DNA from: Symbiodinium natans
Lineage: Eukaryota > Sar > Dinophyceae > Suessiales > Symbiodiniaceae
Direction: 5' to 3'
Assembly: GCA_905221605.1 (NCBI GenBank)
Contig: CAJNDS010001136.1
Location: 59,160-123,159, forward strand
Length of the DNA stretch: 64,000 bases
In this document: one piece after another, positions 21,334 through 31,211 of the stretch
Position numbering within the stretch: position 1 is the first letter of the stretch
Layout: the number at the start of each line of letters is the position of its first letter
Made by a program: the position numbers and the translations under genes
Notes under the pieces: generated by a model
Told to the model about the DNA's origin: nothing
Databases searched by the model: none
Seen by the model: the letters and a program-made list of their open reading frames with translations, nothing else

Positions 21334-21603
21334 GTGGGGGACCGGGAACAGAACATGAACCCTAAGCCACCTAAAACCCTAGACATTCAAAGTCCTAAAT
21401 TGCCCAAGGCCCAGAAGCCTTGATGCTCTAGAAGCCTTAAGCACCCAGGCGTGGAAGTTGAAACTTCAAAGCCCCGAAAGGCCTTGAACCGCGTTTAGGG
21501 TTCAGGGTTTCACCCGAACGAACCCTAAATCCTAAACCCTCAAACCCTAAACCCTAAGCTTATCGGGGAATAGAACCCTTCCCAAAGGGGAGCCGTAAAG
21601 CAG

Positions 21604-21680
21604 GCTGCCTTCGAAATCCCAGCCAGCGCCAGCAGCCAAGAGGGCTTCATCTCACAGAGCAATTTTGCTTGGGCCGGAAG
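21604..21680 (+). CDS. Exon-like island
   Basis: After GTAAAGCAG it reads AAFEIPASASSQEGFISQSN on to FAWAGR, then GTACGG. A second frame is also open, so the frame is uncertain. Confidence 0.4.
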
Positions 21681-21903
21681 GTACGGGTAGGGGGGGGGGG
21701 GGGGATTGTACTAGCAGCCCGTAAATAATGGGATAACAATAGGGGGGGGGGGGTACGATAATCCCTGTTAAGGGCTCCTAGAAAAAGGGCGAACATCCCA
21801 AAAGGGTAGACATGGCAAGACTCCGCCTGCTACCGTGCCGTGCGCAACCCCAGGCTCGCGCTTAAGGGGAGCCGAATCTGGGGTTTCATGCTTGCCTTTT
21901 TTT

Positions 21904-22010
21904 GGGGGTTTATGAAAATACGGGACCACTAGTATATAGACCCCCAATAGTAGGGTTCCCTCTAATAAGGACCCCAATAAGGTATTCCTTATTTCGGAAA
22001 CCCTTATTTT
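21904..22010. mobile_element. Palindromic element, family 2
   Basis: GGGGGTTTATGAAAATACGG at one end and CTTATTTCGGAAACCCTTAT at the other, with CCCCCAATAGTAGGG inside, as in the MOCS3 intron copies. Confidence 0.55.
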
Positions 22011-22117
22011 CCATACATATCCCCAAGTCCGCAAGACACTGTGCACCCTAGAGGCCCTTGACCAGAACCCGAGCCCCTGAACCCCTGACCGCCCCTTGAC
22101 GAACCCCCCCTGAACCC

Positions 22118-22225
22118 CTGAAACCCTAAACCCTAAACCCTAAACCCTAAACCCTAAACCCTAAACCCTAAACCCTAAACCCTAAACCCTAAACCCTAAA
22201 CCCTAAACCCTAAACCCCCTAAACC
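22118..22225 (+). repeat. CCCTAAA array
   Basis: About 14 perfect units. Confidence 0.95.
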
Positions 22226-22383
22226 TGGAATTCTTAACCCGGAACCCCAACGACGGATTTCCACATGATCCAATCCCTGAAGCAAATAACCTTGCACAGT
22301 GAAACACGAGGCTCGGCCTTGAAGCCTCCAGCCCTGAAGCCTCAACCTTTTTCTTACATGCGTAGGGACGTTTCGGGTTTATG

Positions 22384-22472
22384 AAGCCCTAAACCCTAAG
22401 CCCTAAGCCCTAAGCCCTAAACCCTAAACCCTAAGCCCTAAACCCTAAACCCTAAACCCTAAACCCTAAACC
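22384..22472 (+). repeat. CCCTAAA array
   Basis: About 12 units, several as CCCTAAG. It is followed by an AG-bounded open segment reading IPAAAKSLADDWAGLLN (22503-22555), then by a G-rich array. Confidence 0.95.
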
Positions 22473-22502
22473 ATGGTGGGCAAGGTCTTAGTCTCCTTCC
22501 GC

Positions 22503-22555
22503 AGCATCCCCGCGGCAGCGAAGAGCCTGGCCGACGACTGGGCCGGGCTGCTGAA
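22503..22555 (+). CDS. Exon-like island
   Basis: After the pyrimidine-rich CTTCCGCAG it reads IPAAAKSLADDWAGLLN, then GTCTGG. It sits between a CCCTAAA and a TTTAGGG array. Confidence 0.42.
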
Positions 22556-22572
22556 CGTCTGGGGGGGGGTTC

Positions 22573-22690
22573 AGAGGGTTTAGGGTTTAGGATTTAGGGT
22601 TTAGGATTTAGGGTTTAGGGTTTAGGGCTCAGGGTTCAGGTTTAGGGTTCAAGGGGTTTAGGGTTTAGGGTTTAGGGTTCAGGGCTTTGG
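22573..22690 (+). repeat. TTTAGGG array
   Basis: About 15 units with ATTTAGG and GTTCAGG variants, following the island at 22503. Confidence 0.93.
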
Positions 22691-22708
22691 GGGGCGACCT
22701 GCTGTCAG

Positions 22709-22747
22709 CACGTGACGCGCTTCTTGAGGCAATCGGGGCTGCTCCGG
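22709..22747 (+). CDS. Exon-like island
   Basis: After CTGTCAG it reads RDALLEAIGAAPG, then GTAAAG. Confidence 0.32.
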
Positions 22748-22946
22748 GTAAAGCTCAGGATTGAGGATTTTTTTGAGGGTCTTGGGGCATACCACGAACA
22801 CTCGGACGGCTGAACCTCTCTCTTGTGGTTGCTAAGTGCAACCTCTGTCAACACGGGAAACGCCAATGCCCCCTGAAGCGCTTCGTCTCGGCTCCGGGCA
22901 GAACTCCTCGGACTGTCCCTGAGGCCCAAACGCAGCCTAAAGCCAG

Positions 22947-23109
22947 GAGACTGATAAGACCAGACCTGGGGAACAGGATAGCCAAACCTCAAGAAGACGC
23001 CCTGAATCATCTGAATCTGAGGACACCAGATCCCCCAATCCCTTCAAAGCCATCTCGGAAGGTCACCTGGAGTACGAAGCGCCGCCTGAGGCGGAGTTCC
23101 TTTGTGAAG
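22947..23109 (+). CDS. Exon-like island, long
   Basis: After AAAGCCAG, 54 codons open: ETDKTRPGEQDSQTSRRRPE, a Ser/Glu-rich part, then HLEYEAPPEAEFLCE, and GTGGGT. A second frame is open over most of it and continues upstream (KRFVSAPGRTPRTVPE). Confidence 0.4.
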
Positions 23110-23288
23110 GTGGGTCCCCCCTCACAGCCCTGGGCCATAAACCCCAAAAACTCCAGGGACCATTCCAGCTCCAAGCTACGTCCAGAAAGGTTTTTTTTTC
23201 ATGGCTAGGGTGTGGACGTTTCGTTTGGGGTTCTTTGAGTATGACTGACTCTGGCCGCTCCATGCCTCTGTCCTAACTGCAGCCAAGA

Positions 23289-23715
23289 AAACTGCTCCCC
23301 GCACGCACGCACACGCACGCACGCACGCGCGCACGCACGCGCATGCGCATGGGCACGCACGCACACGCAGTGTGCGTGCGCACACGCACGTGCACGCGCC
23401 AGCCCATGGTGTGCACGCGCACGCACGCGCAAGCACGCGCATGCGCATGCGCACGCACTCACTCGCACGCACGGACGCACGCACGCAAGCACGCCCGCAC
23501 GCCCGCACGCACGCCCACCCGCCCGCACGCCCACGCAAGCCCACACGCACGCCCACACGCACGCCCACACGCACACGCACGCCCACACGCACACGCACGC
23601 CCACACGCACACTCACGCGCACACGCACGCGCACATGCACGCGCACGGGCACGCGCACGCGCACGCGCACACGTCCACGCACACCCACCCGCACTTGCAC
23701 GTGTGCACGCACATT
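23289..23715 (+). repeat. CACG-rich microsatellite
   Basis: CACGCACG, CGCACACG and CCCGCACG words over about 430 bp. His/Ala and Val/Arg-rich frames on both strands are artefacts. Confidence 0.95.
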
Positions 23716-24000
23716 AGTAGACAGGCTTTTTTCACCCCACGACGGTGTAATTACTATGTTGCCGTTTCTCTCTCACTCTCTGTATCTCTCTCTCGCTGTC
23801 CCTCCCTTCCTACTTACCTACCTATCCTACCTCCTTGCCTCTCTCTGAATCACAAATATCGCAAGTTATGTGGGAGATGCAGGTTCCAGAATACCGCCTT
23901 GAAAACCGGGGCCCCCTGCGGCTGGCAATCTTCACTCGAAGCAGGCTTCTGTGCCCAAGACAATTTAAATTTTCCCTCCGCTTCAGCCCCGAAAACTCGC

Positions 24001-24615
24001 ATGGCTGCTGGTGGACCGACTGGACTTGATGTGTGGATTGTGTTTTGTTTCGAGCATTGCTTGAAGCCGGAACACCGAGGTGTACGAAAAGGGTTAGAGC
24101 ATCTTGCGGCTACGTTGGGCTGCAAGTTTGTTTGCCACAAGAAATCGATGGGCTTTTTCAGTTGGCTGGAAGGCAGGGAAGGTACCAAACTCATCATCGC
24201 AGACTGGCGAGAGGCGAAACCCATCACTGAAGGGCTCAGCAAGCGTGGGCACAAGGGCGATGCCCGCATGTGCGTGGTCGCACGGTCGGATAGGACATTT
24301 CACCGTGCATCCTATTTCGTGGACAGCATGGGCCAGGGTGCCGAGATCGTGGTGGCGCCGGACTTCTCGCTTGAGAGCATGGAGGAGTTCATACGTACCT
24401 ACATGACCTACATGCAGACTGCGCGCGAGACACTTCATGCACCGCCATGCACGGAGATCGAACCGATGCCGTTGCCTGTGCAGCCCAAGGCCGTTGAAGC
24501 GCTTTGCGGGATGTCCCTGCCCAGTCTCCTCCAGGCTGTCCAGGACCCCAAGGTAGCAGCCGCACTGGAGCAGCTCATTCTGCAAACCATGTCGTCGCAA
24601 GTCTACGAGGATTGA
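24001..24615 (+). CDS. Intronless lineage-specific protein, receiver-like fold suspected
   Basis: 204 residues from the ATG at 24001. The frame is open upstream, but that part overlaps the CACG microsatellite. Homologous to the genes at 43593 and 45161 (shared FEHCLKP, LGCKFVC, KKSM, ADWREAKP). Predicted strands end in ADWREAKP, MCVVARSD and IVVAPDFS, separated by helices. This order is like a CheY-type receiver or related alpha/beta fold, with the Asp of ADW where a phospho-acceptor would be. That is inference; the function is unknown. A C-terminal tail (LPSLLQAVQDPKVAAALEQL) is unique to this copy. No introns, unlike its neighbourhood. Confidence 0.85.
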   Translation: MAAGGPTGLDVWIVFCFEHCLKPEHRGVRKGLEHLAATLGCKFVCHKKSMGFFSWLEGREGTKLIIADWREAKPITEGLSKRGHKGDARMCVVARSDRTFHRASYFVDSMGQGAEIVVAPDFSLESMEEFIRTYMTYMQTARETLHAPPCTEIEPMPLPVQPKAVEALCGMSLPSLLQAVQDPKVAAALEQLILQTMSSQVYED

Positions 24616-24947
24616 GTGAAAAGTGGCATGAATCCGCGATTATATTGGGCGCAATGGCCGCCACAGTCTCACAACGCCCCTAATTTCTCGACTGACTCGT
24701 GCTGTCCAAACCGGACCGCAAGCACCTGTCGCGTGGGACTTGGACACGACCTGTCCGCCGGAAGTCTCACTACGAAGGACCTTCTATGACTCTATGAGCC
24801 AAAAAGTCCGAGCTCAACCCTAAAGCCCTCCGAGCTCCAAAGCCCAAATCCTCAACCCTTAAGGCCCTCAACCCTTCCCTTAGCCCTTCAAGGCACCTCA
24901 GACGCCGCTGCAACCTTGAAGGGCTTGAAAACCCCAAAACATCCTCA

Positions 24948-25105
24948 AGCCCTAAACCCTAGACCCTAAGCCCTAAGCCCTAAACCCAAAACCCTAAACC
25001 CCAAACCCTAAACCCTAAACCCGAAACCCGAAACCCTAAACCCTAAACCCTAAACCCTAAACCCTAAACCCTAAACCCTAAACCCTAAACCCTAAAACCC
25101 AAACC
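24948..25105 (+). repeat. CCCTAAA array
   Basis: About 20 units, degenerate at the start, perfect after 25030. Confidence 0.95.
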
Positions 25106-25339
25106 CGGGTCCCCACCCCTCTGACCTTGTTGGGTAGACCATACCTCTGAGGAGGCGAGCCTTGAACCCTCAAACTACTCAAACGACTTGAAGTTCAACT
25201 TCCAGCAAGAAAGCACGGAGATATGCGACGAAAAAGGCCATTCGGGTTGGCATACACCCGGTGCAATCCGTAAGCTGCTGAAGCTTGCCTTCAGAAACTT
25301 GGATGCGGTTGCCCCCAGCATAAAACTGGAACTGGAAGC

Positions 25340-25651
25340 TTGACTTGCGGAAAAGTTGCTGCTCAGTACAGTTCTGAACCTCTGAAGATGTCCAACATGT
25401 ATCCCCAGCATCCAATGTCTGTTTCGGATGCGATTCGGATGACTTTCGATCAGGAAGGCCCTTCGGTCGCGTCACCTAAACCATCTTCCCAAGCCTCCCA
25501 GTGTCCCCCAGTAGCCCAAAGTCTCCGTGATTCCTTTTGGCAGGCAGATGTTCCAAGCATCCCACGTGTCCATCCCAACGACGTCCCTTTGGTCCTTTGC
25601 CCTGCGTCCCCTTGGTGGCTGGCTCCGGTGGTGGCTTGCTGCGAGTTGTGA
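25340..25651 (+). CDS. Unidentified open segment
   Basis: 103 codons, with QYSSEPLKMSNMYPQHPMSV and VSDAIRMTFDQEGPSVASP as the protein-like part. The minus strand is also open here. Probably an exon; borders not clear. Confidence 0.28.
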   Translation: MTCGKVAAQYSSEPLKMSNMYPQHPMSVSDAIRMTFDQEGPSVASPKPSSQASQCPPVAQSLRDSFWQADVPSIPRVHPNDVPLVLCPASPWWLAPVVACCEL

Positions 25652-25724
25652 CTGGGCGGCCTTGGGGTGTTGGCATGTCTGCATTCTACTGCGTTTACCT
25701 GCCGAACGCACCCGAAAGCCCGAA

Positions 25725-25920
25725 AGCCCGAAAGCCCAGAAGCCCGAAAGCCCAAAAGCCCGAAACCCGTAATCCCTTGAACCCCAACCCCCCAAACCCC
25801 TAAACCCCTGAACCCCGGAACCCCTAAATTCTGAACCCCAAAACCCCTCAACCCCTCAACCCCTAAACCCCTAAACCCCAAACCCCAAACCCTAAACCCT
25901 AAACCCTAAACGCTAAACCC
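25725..25920 (+). repeat. AGCCCGAA then CCCTAAA-type repeats
   Basis: AAGCCCGAAAGCCC units at 25725-25770 grade into CCCCTAAACCCC and then CCCTAAA. Confidence 0.85.
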
Positions 25921-26148
25921 GCCACGGAGCACACCCAGACAGTTGGCAGGTGACGGGCCGTGGGGGTGCCCAGTGCCTTCGCCGTTGGGGCTCCGGGGCT
26001 TGGCGGTTAGGGCTTTAGGCTTTTGGGGGTGTAAGGGGTAGGGTTCAGGGTTTGGGGTTTGGGGTTTGGGTAGGGTGTCGGGGTTTCGGGGTTTAGGGTG
26101 TTGACAGATGCAGCGCAGAAGCCGGACCCCCCTAATTCCCCGACGCAG

Positions 26149-26206
26149 TGCTGCTCTTGGTGGCATATTGGGGGGCGAAGTCGGTTTCGTTTCCGGAGCC
26201 CAAGCT
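26149..26206 (+). CDS. Exon-like island
   Basis: After CGACGCAG it reads AALGGILGGEVGFVSGAQ. The donor may be GTCGGT or GTTTCC, so the end is uncertain. Confidence 0.3.
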
Positions 26207-26333
26207 TCGAAGCCCTAGACCCACGAAGGCTTCAATCCCTGAAGCCCTAAACCCTAAAGCCTAAACCCTAAAGCCAGTGAACCCGAAACCCTGAACCCTA
26301 AGCCCCATGCTCCCTAAGCACTGCTTTTCCAAG

Positions 26334-26378
26334 GCCTGGAAACGCACCTTCACCCGTACTACCTCAGCCGCCTGGGAG
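26334..26378 (+). CDS. Exon-like island
   Basis: After TTTTCCAAG it reads LETHLHPYYLSRLG. The next bases, GGGAGCCC, give only a GA or GC type donor. Confidence 0.33.
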
Positions 26379-26452
26379 GGGAGCCCAGTTTACATGATCC
26401 GTGTTGTCGGGGCTCCTGTTTAGAAACTTACACGAAGTTGCTGTATTGTCAG

Positions 26453-26512
26453 GATTGTGGGATATTGTGGGGTTCCCTGAATAAGGTTTACCCGAATCTA
26501 GGAAACCCCCCC
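26453..26512. mobile_element. Partial palindromic element, family 2-like
   Basis: TTGTGGGGTTCCCTGAATAA to GAATCTAGGAAACCCCCC, an apparently truncated relative of the elements in MOCS3 introns. Confidence 0.35.
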
Positions 26513-27169
26513 ATATGTACGACGTCTTTGTCAGTCAATGCAACCGTACCCGGCCTCTTTGGCTGCGGTGGTGTTCACAGCTGGCAGTCATAGAAGAAGG
26601 TTGAGTTGTGGCATATTTTGACGAGCGACCGTTTTTGTTGATGGGTTGGTCAACAGGAAGATGTGTCGTGATCAGCTTTAGCAGGGTGAGGTGTCAGACG
26701 CTTGCCCAGGGATGCAGGCAGTGTTTGGGTGCCCAGGGACGTACGCAGACCCTCGCACCCTGAACCTTGCACCGAAGCCAGGATCTTTGTGAGGCTGTTG
26801 GTGATTCTGGTTGCTGACTTGTACCACATCTCCCCAGCACCTGGGGATTCGTGGGTTTGGGGGACTTCGGAAAAGTATTGTGCAAAGCGGGAACCATCCC
26901 TCAACCCCTCAACCCTCAACCCGAAACCCCAAGACGGACTGCTGCCAACACCTCAAAGTCCTCTCCGGCCAGAAGCTTCCGATTCCCTCAAGTGCCGATG
27001 ACCACCAGTAGATCACCCCCCCAAAGCCCTAGGCCACAAACCCTAAAACCAAAATGTCCATATGAGTATTTTGTACCATCCTGCTCAAGGCTAACATGGT
27101 ACCCCCCTCAGGCCGAACCCTAGCAGCCCGAAAGCCCGCAAGCCCGAAACCGCTACACTAAGCCCTAGA

Positions 27170-27420
27170 GCCCAAACCCTAAACCGCCCTATCATCCCCA
27201 AACCCCAGACCCCAAACTCGAAACCCCAAACCCCAAACCCGAAACCCCAGACCCTAAACCCCAAACCCCGAACCCTAGACCCTAAACCGCCCTATCATCC
27301 CCAAACCCCAAACCCCAAACCCGAAACCCCAAACCCCAAACCCGAAACCCCAGACCCTAAACCCCAAACCCCGAACCCTAGACCCCCAAAACCCTAAACC
27401 CCAAACCCCAAGCCCCGAGG
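27170..27420 (+). repeat. CCCTAAA-derived higher-order repeat
   Basis: CCCCAAACC and CCCGAAACC variants dominate. A unit of about 115 bp containing ACCGCCCTATCATCCCCAAA occurs twice (27183 and 27287), so the array has a second-level period. Confidence 0.85.
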
Positions 27421-27519
27421 GTTTAGGGTTTAGGGTTATCGCAGGCCTCGGCCTGCGCGGGGCGGCGGGACTCCTCCTGCACCGCCGGGCACACCCAGGT
27501 CTTAGGACACTGAAGGAGG

Positions 27520-27660
27520 ACGGTTTAGGGTTTAGGGTTTAGGGTTTAGGGTTTAGGATTTACGGTTTAGGATTTGGGGATCTTGGGTGGAGGGGGTTGG
27601 GGTTTAGGTCTTTGGGGTTTAGGGTTTAGGGTTTGGGGTTTGGGGTTTAGGGTTGGGGTT
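27520..27660 (+). repeat. TTTAGGG array, degenerate
   Basis: TTTAGGG with TTTGGGG and TTTACGG variants. It follows a short open island at 27439-27498. Confidence 0.9.
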
Positions 27661-27711
27661 TGCTGTGATATGGCGCAGCAGAAGCTGCTTGGGATGCAGA
27701 CAGGAAAGCTT

Positions 27712-27800
27712 GAGCAGCCATGGCCCGATTGTGGAGGGCCGTCTAGGCAAAACCTGGTCTTACAAGAATCCTAAAGGCCCGGACCCCCATTGGTCCCAGG
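27712..27800 (+). CDS. Exon-like island
   Basis: After AGCTTGAG one frame reads SHGPIVEGRLGKTWSYKNPK and GPDPHWSQGVP. Another frame (QKLLGMQTGKLEQPWP) is open over the first half. The end is not defined. Confidence 0.35.
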
Positions 27801-28247
27801 GGGTCCCAGAAGTTCCCAGGGAGGAGAGCTGCTTCGGTCTCACGGCTTTTTAGGCTGAGGGGTTGAGGGGGGATGAGGGTTTAAGAAAGCCAAGGGTCTT
27901 TCACTGCGAGACCCCAAGTCCCAAATTTCTGAAGCCCTAAACCCTAAACCCTAAACCCTAACCCCTATCTGAAGCCAAGAGCTTTCGTTGGCTCCGCCGC
28001 CTCAAACCCTTCCACGCACCCGCAGCCCTAAGCCCCCCCAAAATCGCAAGGCCATAAGACATCCTCGAATCCCTGGACCCAGACTTTAAACTACTCCCTG
28101 AACCCTAAACCCGAAACCAATTTTCAGTCTTTGGGGCTTGCAGGCTTCAGGGGTAAAGTTCTTCAGATTCAGAAGTTCCAGGATAAAAGGGCCTTTTTCA
28201 GGGCTAATCGGCTGCAGGGTGCATGGGTTTTGCGGGGGGATTTTGAG

Positions 28248-29571
28248 GGCTGTGTCCTAACGCCACGGTGTATCGAACTCTCGCCCGTATCTCTGTAACA
28301 AAAGCCTGCATCCTCAGGCCCCCCAACAGGAAACCCTCAAGCCCAAAGCCCAAACCCGAAACCCTAAACATCAAACCCTAAACCTGTCAGAAACCCAAAC
28401 CCTAAACCCTAAACCCTAAACCCTAAACCCTAAACCCTAAACCCTAAACCCTAAACCCTAAACCCTAAACCCTAAACCCCAAAGACCTAAACCCTAAACC
28501 CTAAACCCTCAACCCTAAACCTCTTGGGAAAACCAGGCTGGTCAGATCCACTGCGCTGTGGGGGCCTCCTTGTGCTCGGTTGCGGGATGTAGAGTTCAGG
28601 GGCCACCCTACACCCTAAACCCTAAACCCTAAACCCTAAACCCTAAACCCTAAACCCTAAACCCTAAACCCTAAACCTAAACCCTCAACCCTGAACCCTG
28701 AACCCTAAACCCTGAGCCCTAAACGCTGCACCCTAGACCGGGCTTAGGGTTCAGAATGTCCCTAAAGCCCGGAACTGGGGCCGAAGCGTTCGTGGGGGTT
28801 TAGGGTTTAGGGTTAGGCTTTGGGTGGGGGTTTAGGGTTTAGGGTTTAGGGTTTAGGGCTTAGGGTTTAGGGTTTAGGGTTTAGGGCTTAGGGTGCAACA
28901 TGATGTGCTGAATGCCAGTGTGGGGCTTCGGAGCCCTGAGCCCTAAACCCATAAACTCAGCCAAAGGTTCCCGAAGCGTTCCCTGAAGCCCTGCTGTTGC
29001 CCAGTTGCACCCGCAGTAGGCATGGGTTCCCTGAACCCTAAACCCTAAACCCTAAACCCAGAAGCTGGAACCCTAAATCCAGGCCCCGAGGCTCTTGGCT
29101 TCTGAAGCCCTCCATCCCTCTGACCCTGAAGCCCTAAATCCTCAAGGCGTTGGGTTGAGGGATGTACCCCCCTCATACGAACAGCTGCTTTATAGGGGTT
29201 ATTCTAAAACACTAAAACCCCCTAAACCCTAAACCCTAAACCCTAAACCCTAAACCCTAAACCCTAAACCCTAAATCCCTAAAACCCTAAAGCTGTTAGT
29301 ATCAGGGGGAACATCCCAAGCCTTTGAGGTGTGGGGAGAGCCCCCCTAAACCCTAAACCCTAAACCCTAAACCCTAAACCCTAAACCCTAAACCCTGAAA
29401 CCCTAACCCCTAAACCCTAAACCCTAAACCCTAAACCCTAAACCCTAAACCCTAAACCCTAAACCCTAACCCCTAAACCCTAAACCCTAAACCCTGAAAA
29501 GCTTTCCTGGGCCCTGAACAGGCATACCCCTGGGCTTCGTCGAGTTGAAGCCTGCCCGGGGGCCTTGCGAA
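28248..29571 (+). CDS. Three mini-exons in agreeing phase
   Basis: 28248-28286 reads GCVLTPRCIELSP, then GTATCT. 28537-28588 reads AGQIHCAVGASLCSVAG, then GTAGAG. 29522-29571 reads IPLGFVELKPARGPCE, then GTGTTG. Phases 0, 0 and 1 join without a stop. The introns between them hold CCCTAAA arrays (28340-28520, 28608-28740, 29345-29500) and, near 28795-28893, a TTTAGGG array. Product not recognised; Cys-rich. Confidence 0.5.
28340..28525 (+). repeat. CCCTAAA array
   Basis: About 20 units. It ends 12 bases before the exon at 28537. Confidence 0.95.
28608..28740 (+). repeat. CCCTAAA array
   Basis: Perfect units, then CCCTGAA and CCCTCAA variants. Confidence 0.95.
28795..28893 (+). repeat. TTTAGGG array
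   Basis: About 12 units. Opposite in orientation to the CCCTAAA block 60 bp upstream. Confidence 0.95.
29157..29320. mobile_element. Palindromic element, family 1, with telomeric array inside
   Basis: Left arm GGGATGTACCCCCCTCATAC with AACAGC. Right arm AGCTGTTAGTATCAGGGGGA then ACATCCC. Between the arms lies a CCCTAAA array (29218-29290). Family-1 relatives without an array at the same place: 30828, 37210, 38127 and 48999. Confidence 0.75.
29345..29500 (+). repeat. CCCTAAA array
   Basis: About 21 units, directly upstream of the exon at 29522. Confidence 0.95.
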
Positions 29572-29574
29572 GTG

Positions 29575-29632
29575 TTGGGGTTTAGGGTTGAGGGTTTAAG
29601 GTTTAGGGTTTAGGGTTTAGGGTTTAGGGTTC
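29575..29632 (+). repeat. TTTAGGG array
   Basis: About eight units starting four bases after the exon at 29522. Confidence 0.93.
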
Positions 29633-29970
29633 ACTGTTCCTTTTTAGGGCTTCATGGTCCCAGGATGGTCTTTTCGCTTCCTTGTTTGAATGGTGTCGGG
29701 GGTTTAGGTGGGAGGCTAGAACGTGTTTTTGGTGATGGTTTTTGTATCTCTCTAAGGGGATCCTATATCCACCTTATAGCCCTCTAAGGGCCTGCGTAGT
29801 TTTTTTCTTGAGTCCAGACTGAGAACCTGTAAGTTTAGGTTCGTGGCTGTTGGAGGGCGCCTTCTCTGATCCAGCATCCTTTGTGCTCCCCGATGTTGGG
29901 GGAGTTGGACACTCCAATCCCTGAACCCCGAAGCCCCCCCAAAATCCTCCAACCAAATCAGCCCCCGCAG

Positions 29971-30065
29971 CCCGAAAGTACTTCTCTCCGAGGCCAGCAG
30001 CTACGCTGCTGTCGCTTTGCCCTCGGATTTCGCAAGATGCGGCCCTCGCTGAGTTCAACGAGTGG
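29971..30065 (+). CDS. Exon-like island with telomeric 5' splice site
   Basis: After CCCCCGCAG it reads RKYFSPRPAATLLSLCPR then ISQDAALAEFNEW, then GTTTGGGGTTTAGGG, which is already array sequence. Phase 0 at the end matches the next block at 30158 (RAPSKGFRLWLSARGG after TTTCAG). Confidence 0.5.
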
Positions 30066-30140
30066 GTTTGGGGTTTAGGGTTTGGGGTTTAGGGTTTGGG
30101 GTTTAGGGTTTGGGGTTTTAGTGTTTGGGGTTTGGGGTTC
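30066..30140 (+). repeat. TTTAGGG/TTTGGGG array
   Basis: Alternating TTTGGGG and TTTAGGG units. It forms the start of the intron after the exon at 29971. Confidence 0.92.
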
Positions 30141-30157
30141 AAGTGTCTCTGTTTCAG

Positions 30158-30250
30158 AGAGCCCCCTCCAAGGGCTTCAGGCTTTGGCTGAGTGCTCGTG
30201 GTGGTGCCTTGGACTTTAGTCTTTGGAACGAGCATTACATTAGATTTCAA
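30158..30250 (+). CDS. Exon-like island
   Basis: After CTGTTTCAG it reads RAPSKGFRLWLSARGGALDF and SLWNEHYIRFQ. The donor could be GTGGTG at about 30200 or GCCGCG at about 30251. Confidence 0.42.
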
Positions 30251-30443
30251 GCCGCGAGCGATCAAGCCAAACCCCAAGCCCTTAGGAAAAGTGGAGGTTT
30301 TGGGGGCCCAAATCCTAAATTTTAAACCCTAAGTCCTAAATCCTCAGCCCTAAGCCGTAAACCCAAATGCTGGACCTTTGATTGCTGAACCCTAAGCCCT
30401 AAGCAGGTGATTCGAGAGCTCCCGTTTGGGGTCCGTTGAACAG

Positions 30444-30489
30444 GGTGTTCCTTCAGGTGCCGTTACAAGAGAACCTTTCTGCAGAAGAG
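30444..30489 (+). CDS. Exon-like island
   Basis: After TTGAACAG it reads VFLQVPLQENLSAEE, then GTTCGA. Confidence 0.4.
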
Positions 30490-30624
30490 GTTCGAACAAA
30501 CACCCGCGCAGCTTAATACCCGAATACCCTGAAGCCCAGAACCCCAAAACCCCCAAAGCCCGAAGCCCTAAACCCTAAACCCTAAACCCTTAACCCTAAA
30601 CCCTAAAACCCCCTTCTTGGTGAG

Positions 30625-30694
30625 GTGGCCGAGTCGCCCTACGTGCACTTCCTGATGCACTTCGTGGCCGTCGGCTTCGCCCCACAGAAGGCTT
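30625..30694 (+). CDS. Exon-like island with telomeric 5' splice site
   Basis: After CTTGGTGAG it reads VAESPYVHFLMHFVAVGFAP then QKA, then GTAGGGGTTTAGGG. Between a CCCTAAA block (30565-30608) and a G-rich array. Hydrophobic centre. Confidence 0.5.
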
Positions 30695-30825
30695 GTAGGG
30701 GTTTAGGGTTTTGAGGGTTCAGGATTGGGTTTAGGGATTAGGGGTTTAGGGATTAGGGTTTAGGGTTTAGGGTTTAGGGGATAGGGGATTAGGGTTTAGG
30801 GTGTAGGGGGATTTGGGTTTAGGCT
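30695..30825 (+). repeat. TTTAGGG array, degenerate
   Basis: GATTAGGG and TTTAGGGG variants directly after the exon at 30625. Confidence 0.9.
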
Positions 30826-30827
30826 TC

Positions 30828-30927
30828 GGATGTTCCCCCTTATACTAGCAGGCCTTAGTAGGGACTATGGTGCCCCCTACTCTCGCTGCTTATTCAGGGC
30901 TGTTAGTATCAGAGGGTACGTGTCAAG
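30828..30927. mobile_element. Palindromic element, family 1
   Basis: GGATGTTCCCCCTTATACTA to CTGTTAGTATCAGAGGGTAC, without a telomeric insert. Confidence 0.65.
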
Positions 30928-31148
30928 GTTTAGGGTTTAGGGAAGGTGTCTGCTTGGGAGTGTTTCGGGTTCAGGATGTTGAACGCTTGCCTTGGGGTTT
31001 CAGGGTTTGGGGTTGTCCTGCAGAGTAGCAGCTGCCAGTAGCCACAGTTCTTACGACAGACCCTTGGGATCAGGGGAAGTGTGTCCAGGCTCTAGGGCTT
31101 AGGGCTTAGGGCGGAGGGCATTGGGCGAGGACGTGGTTTTCGATGCAG

Positions 31149-31211
31149 GGTTCTTTGGAGAGTGTTGAGCCTGCTACGGTGCTGCACATCCTATTTTTGA
31201 ATATGTGTGAT
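31149..31211 (+). CDS. Exon-like island
   Basis: After CGATGCAG it reads GSLESVEPATVLHILFLNM then CD, then GTGATC. A phase-0 follow-on at 31261 reads PHAPQKNPPGRATGWLEG. The frame of the second block is uncertain. Confidence 0.4.

Noticed and set aside
23176-23848. Arg/Val- and His/Ala-rich ORFs on both strands
   Set aside because: They come from the CACG-rich microsatellite.
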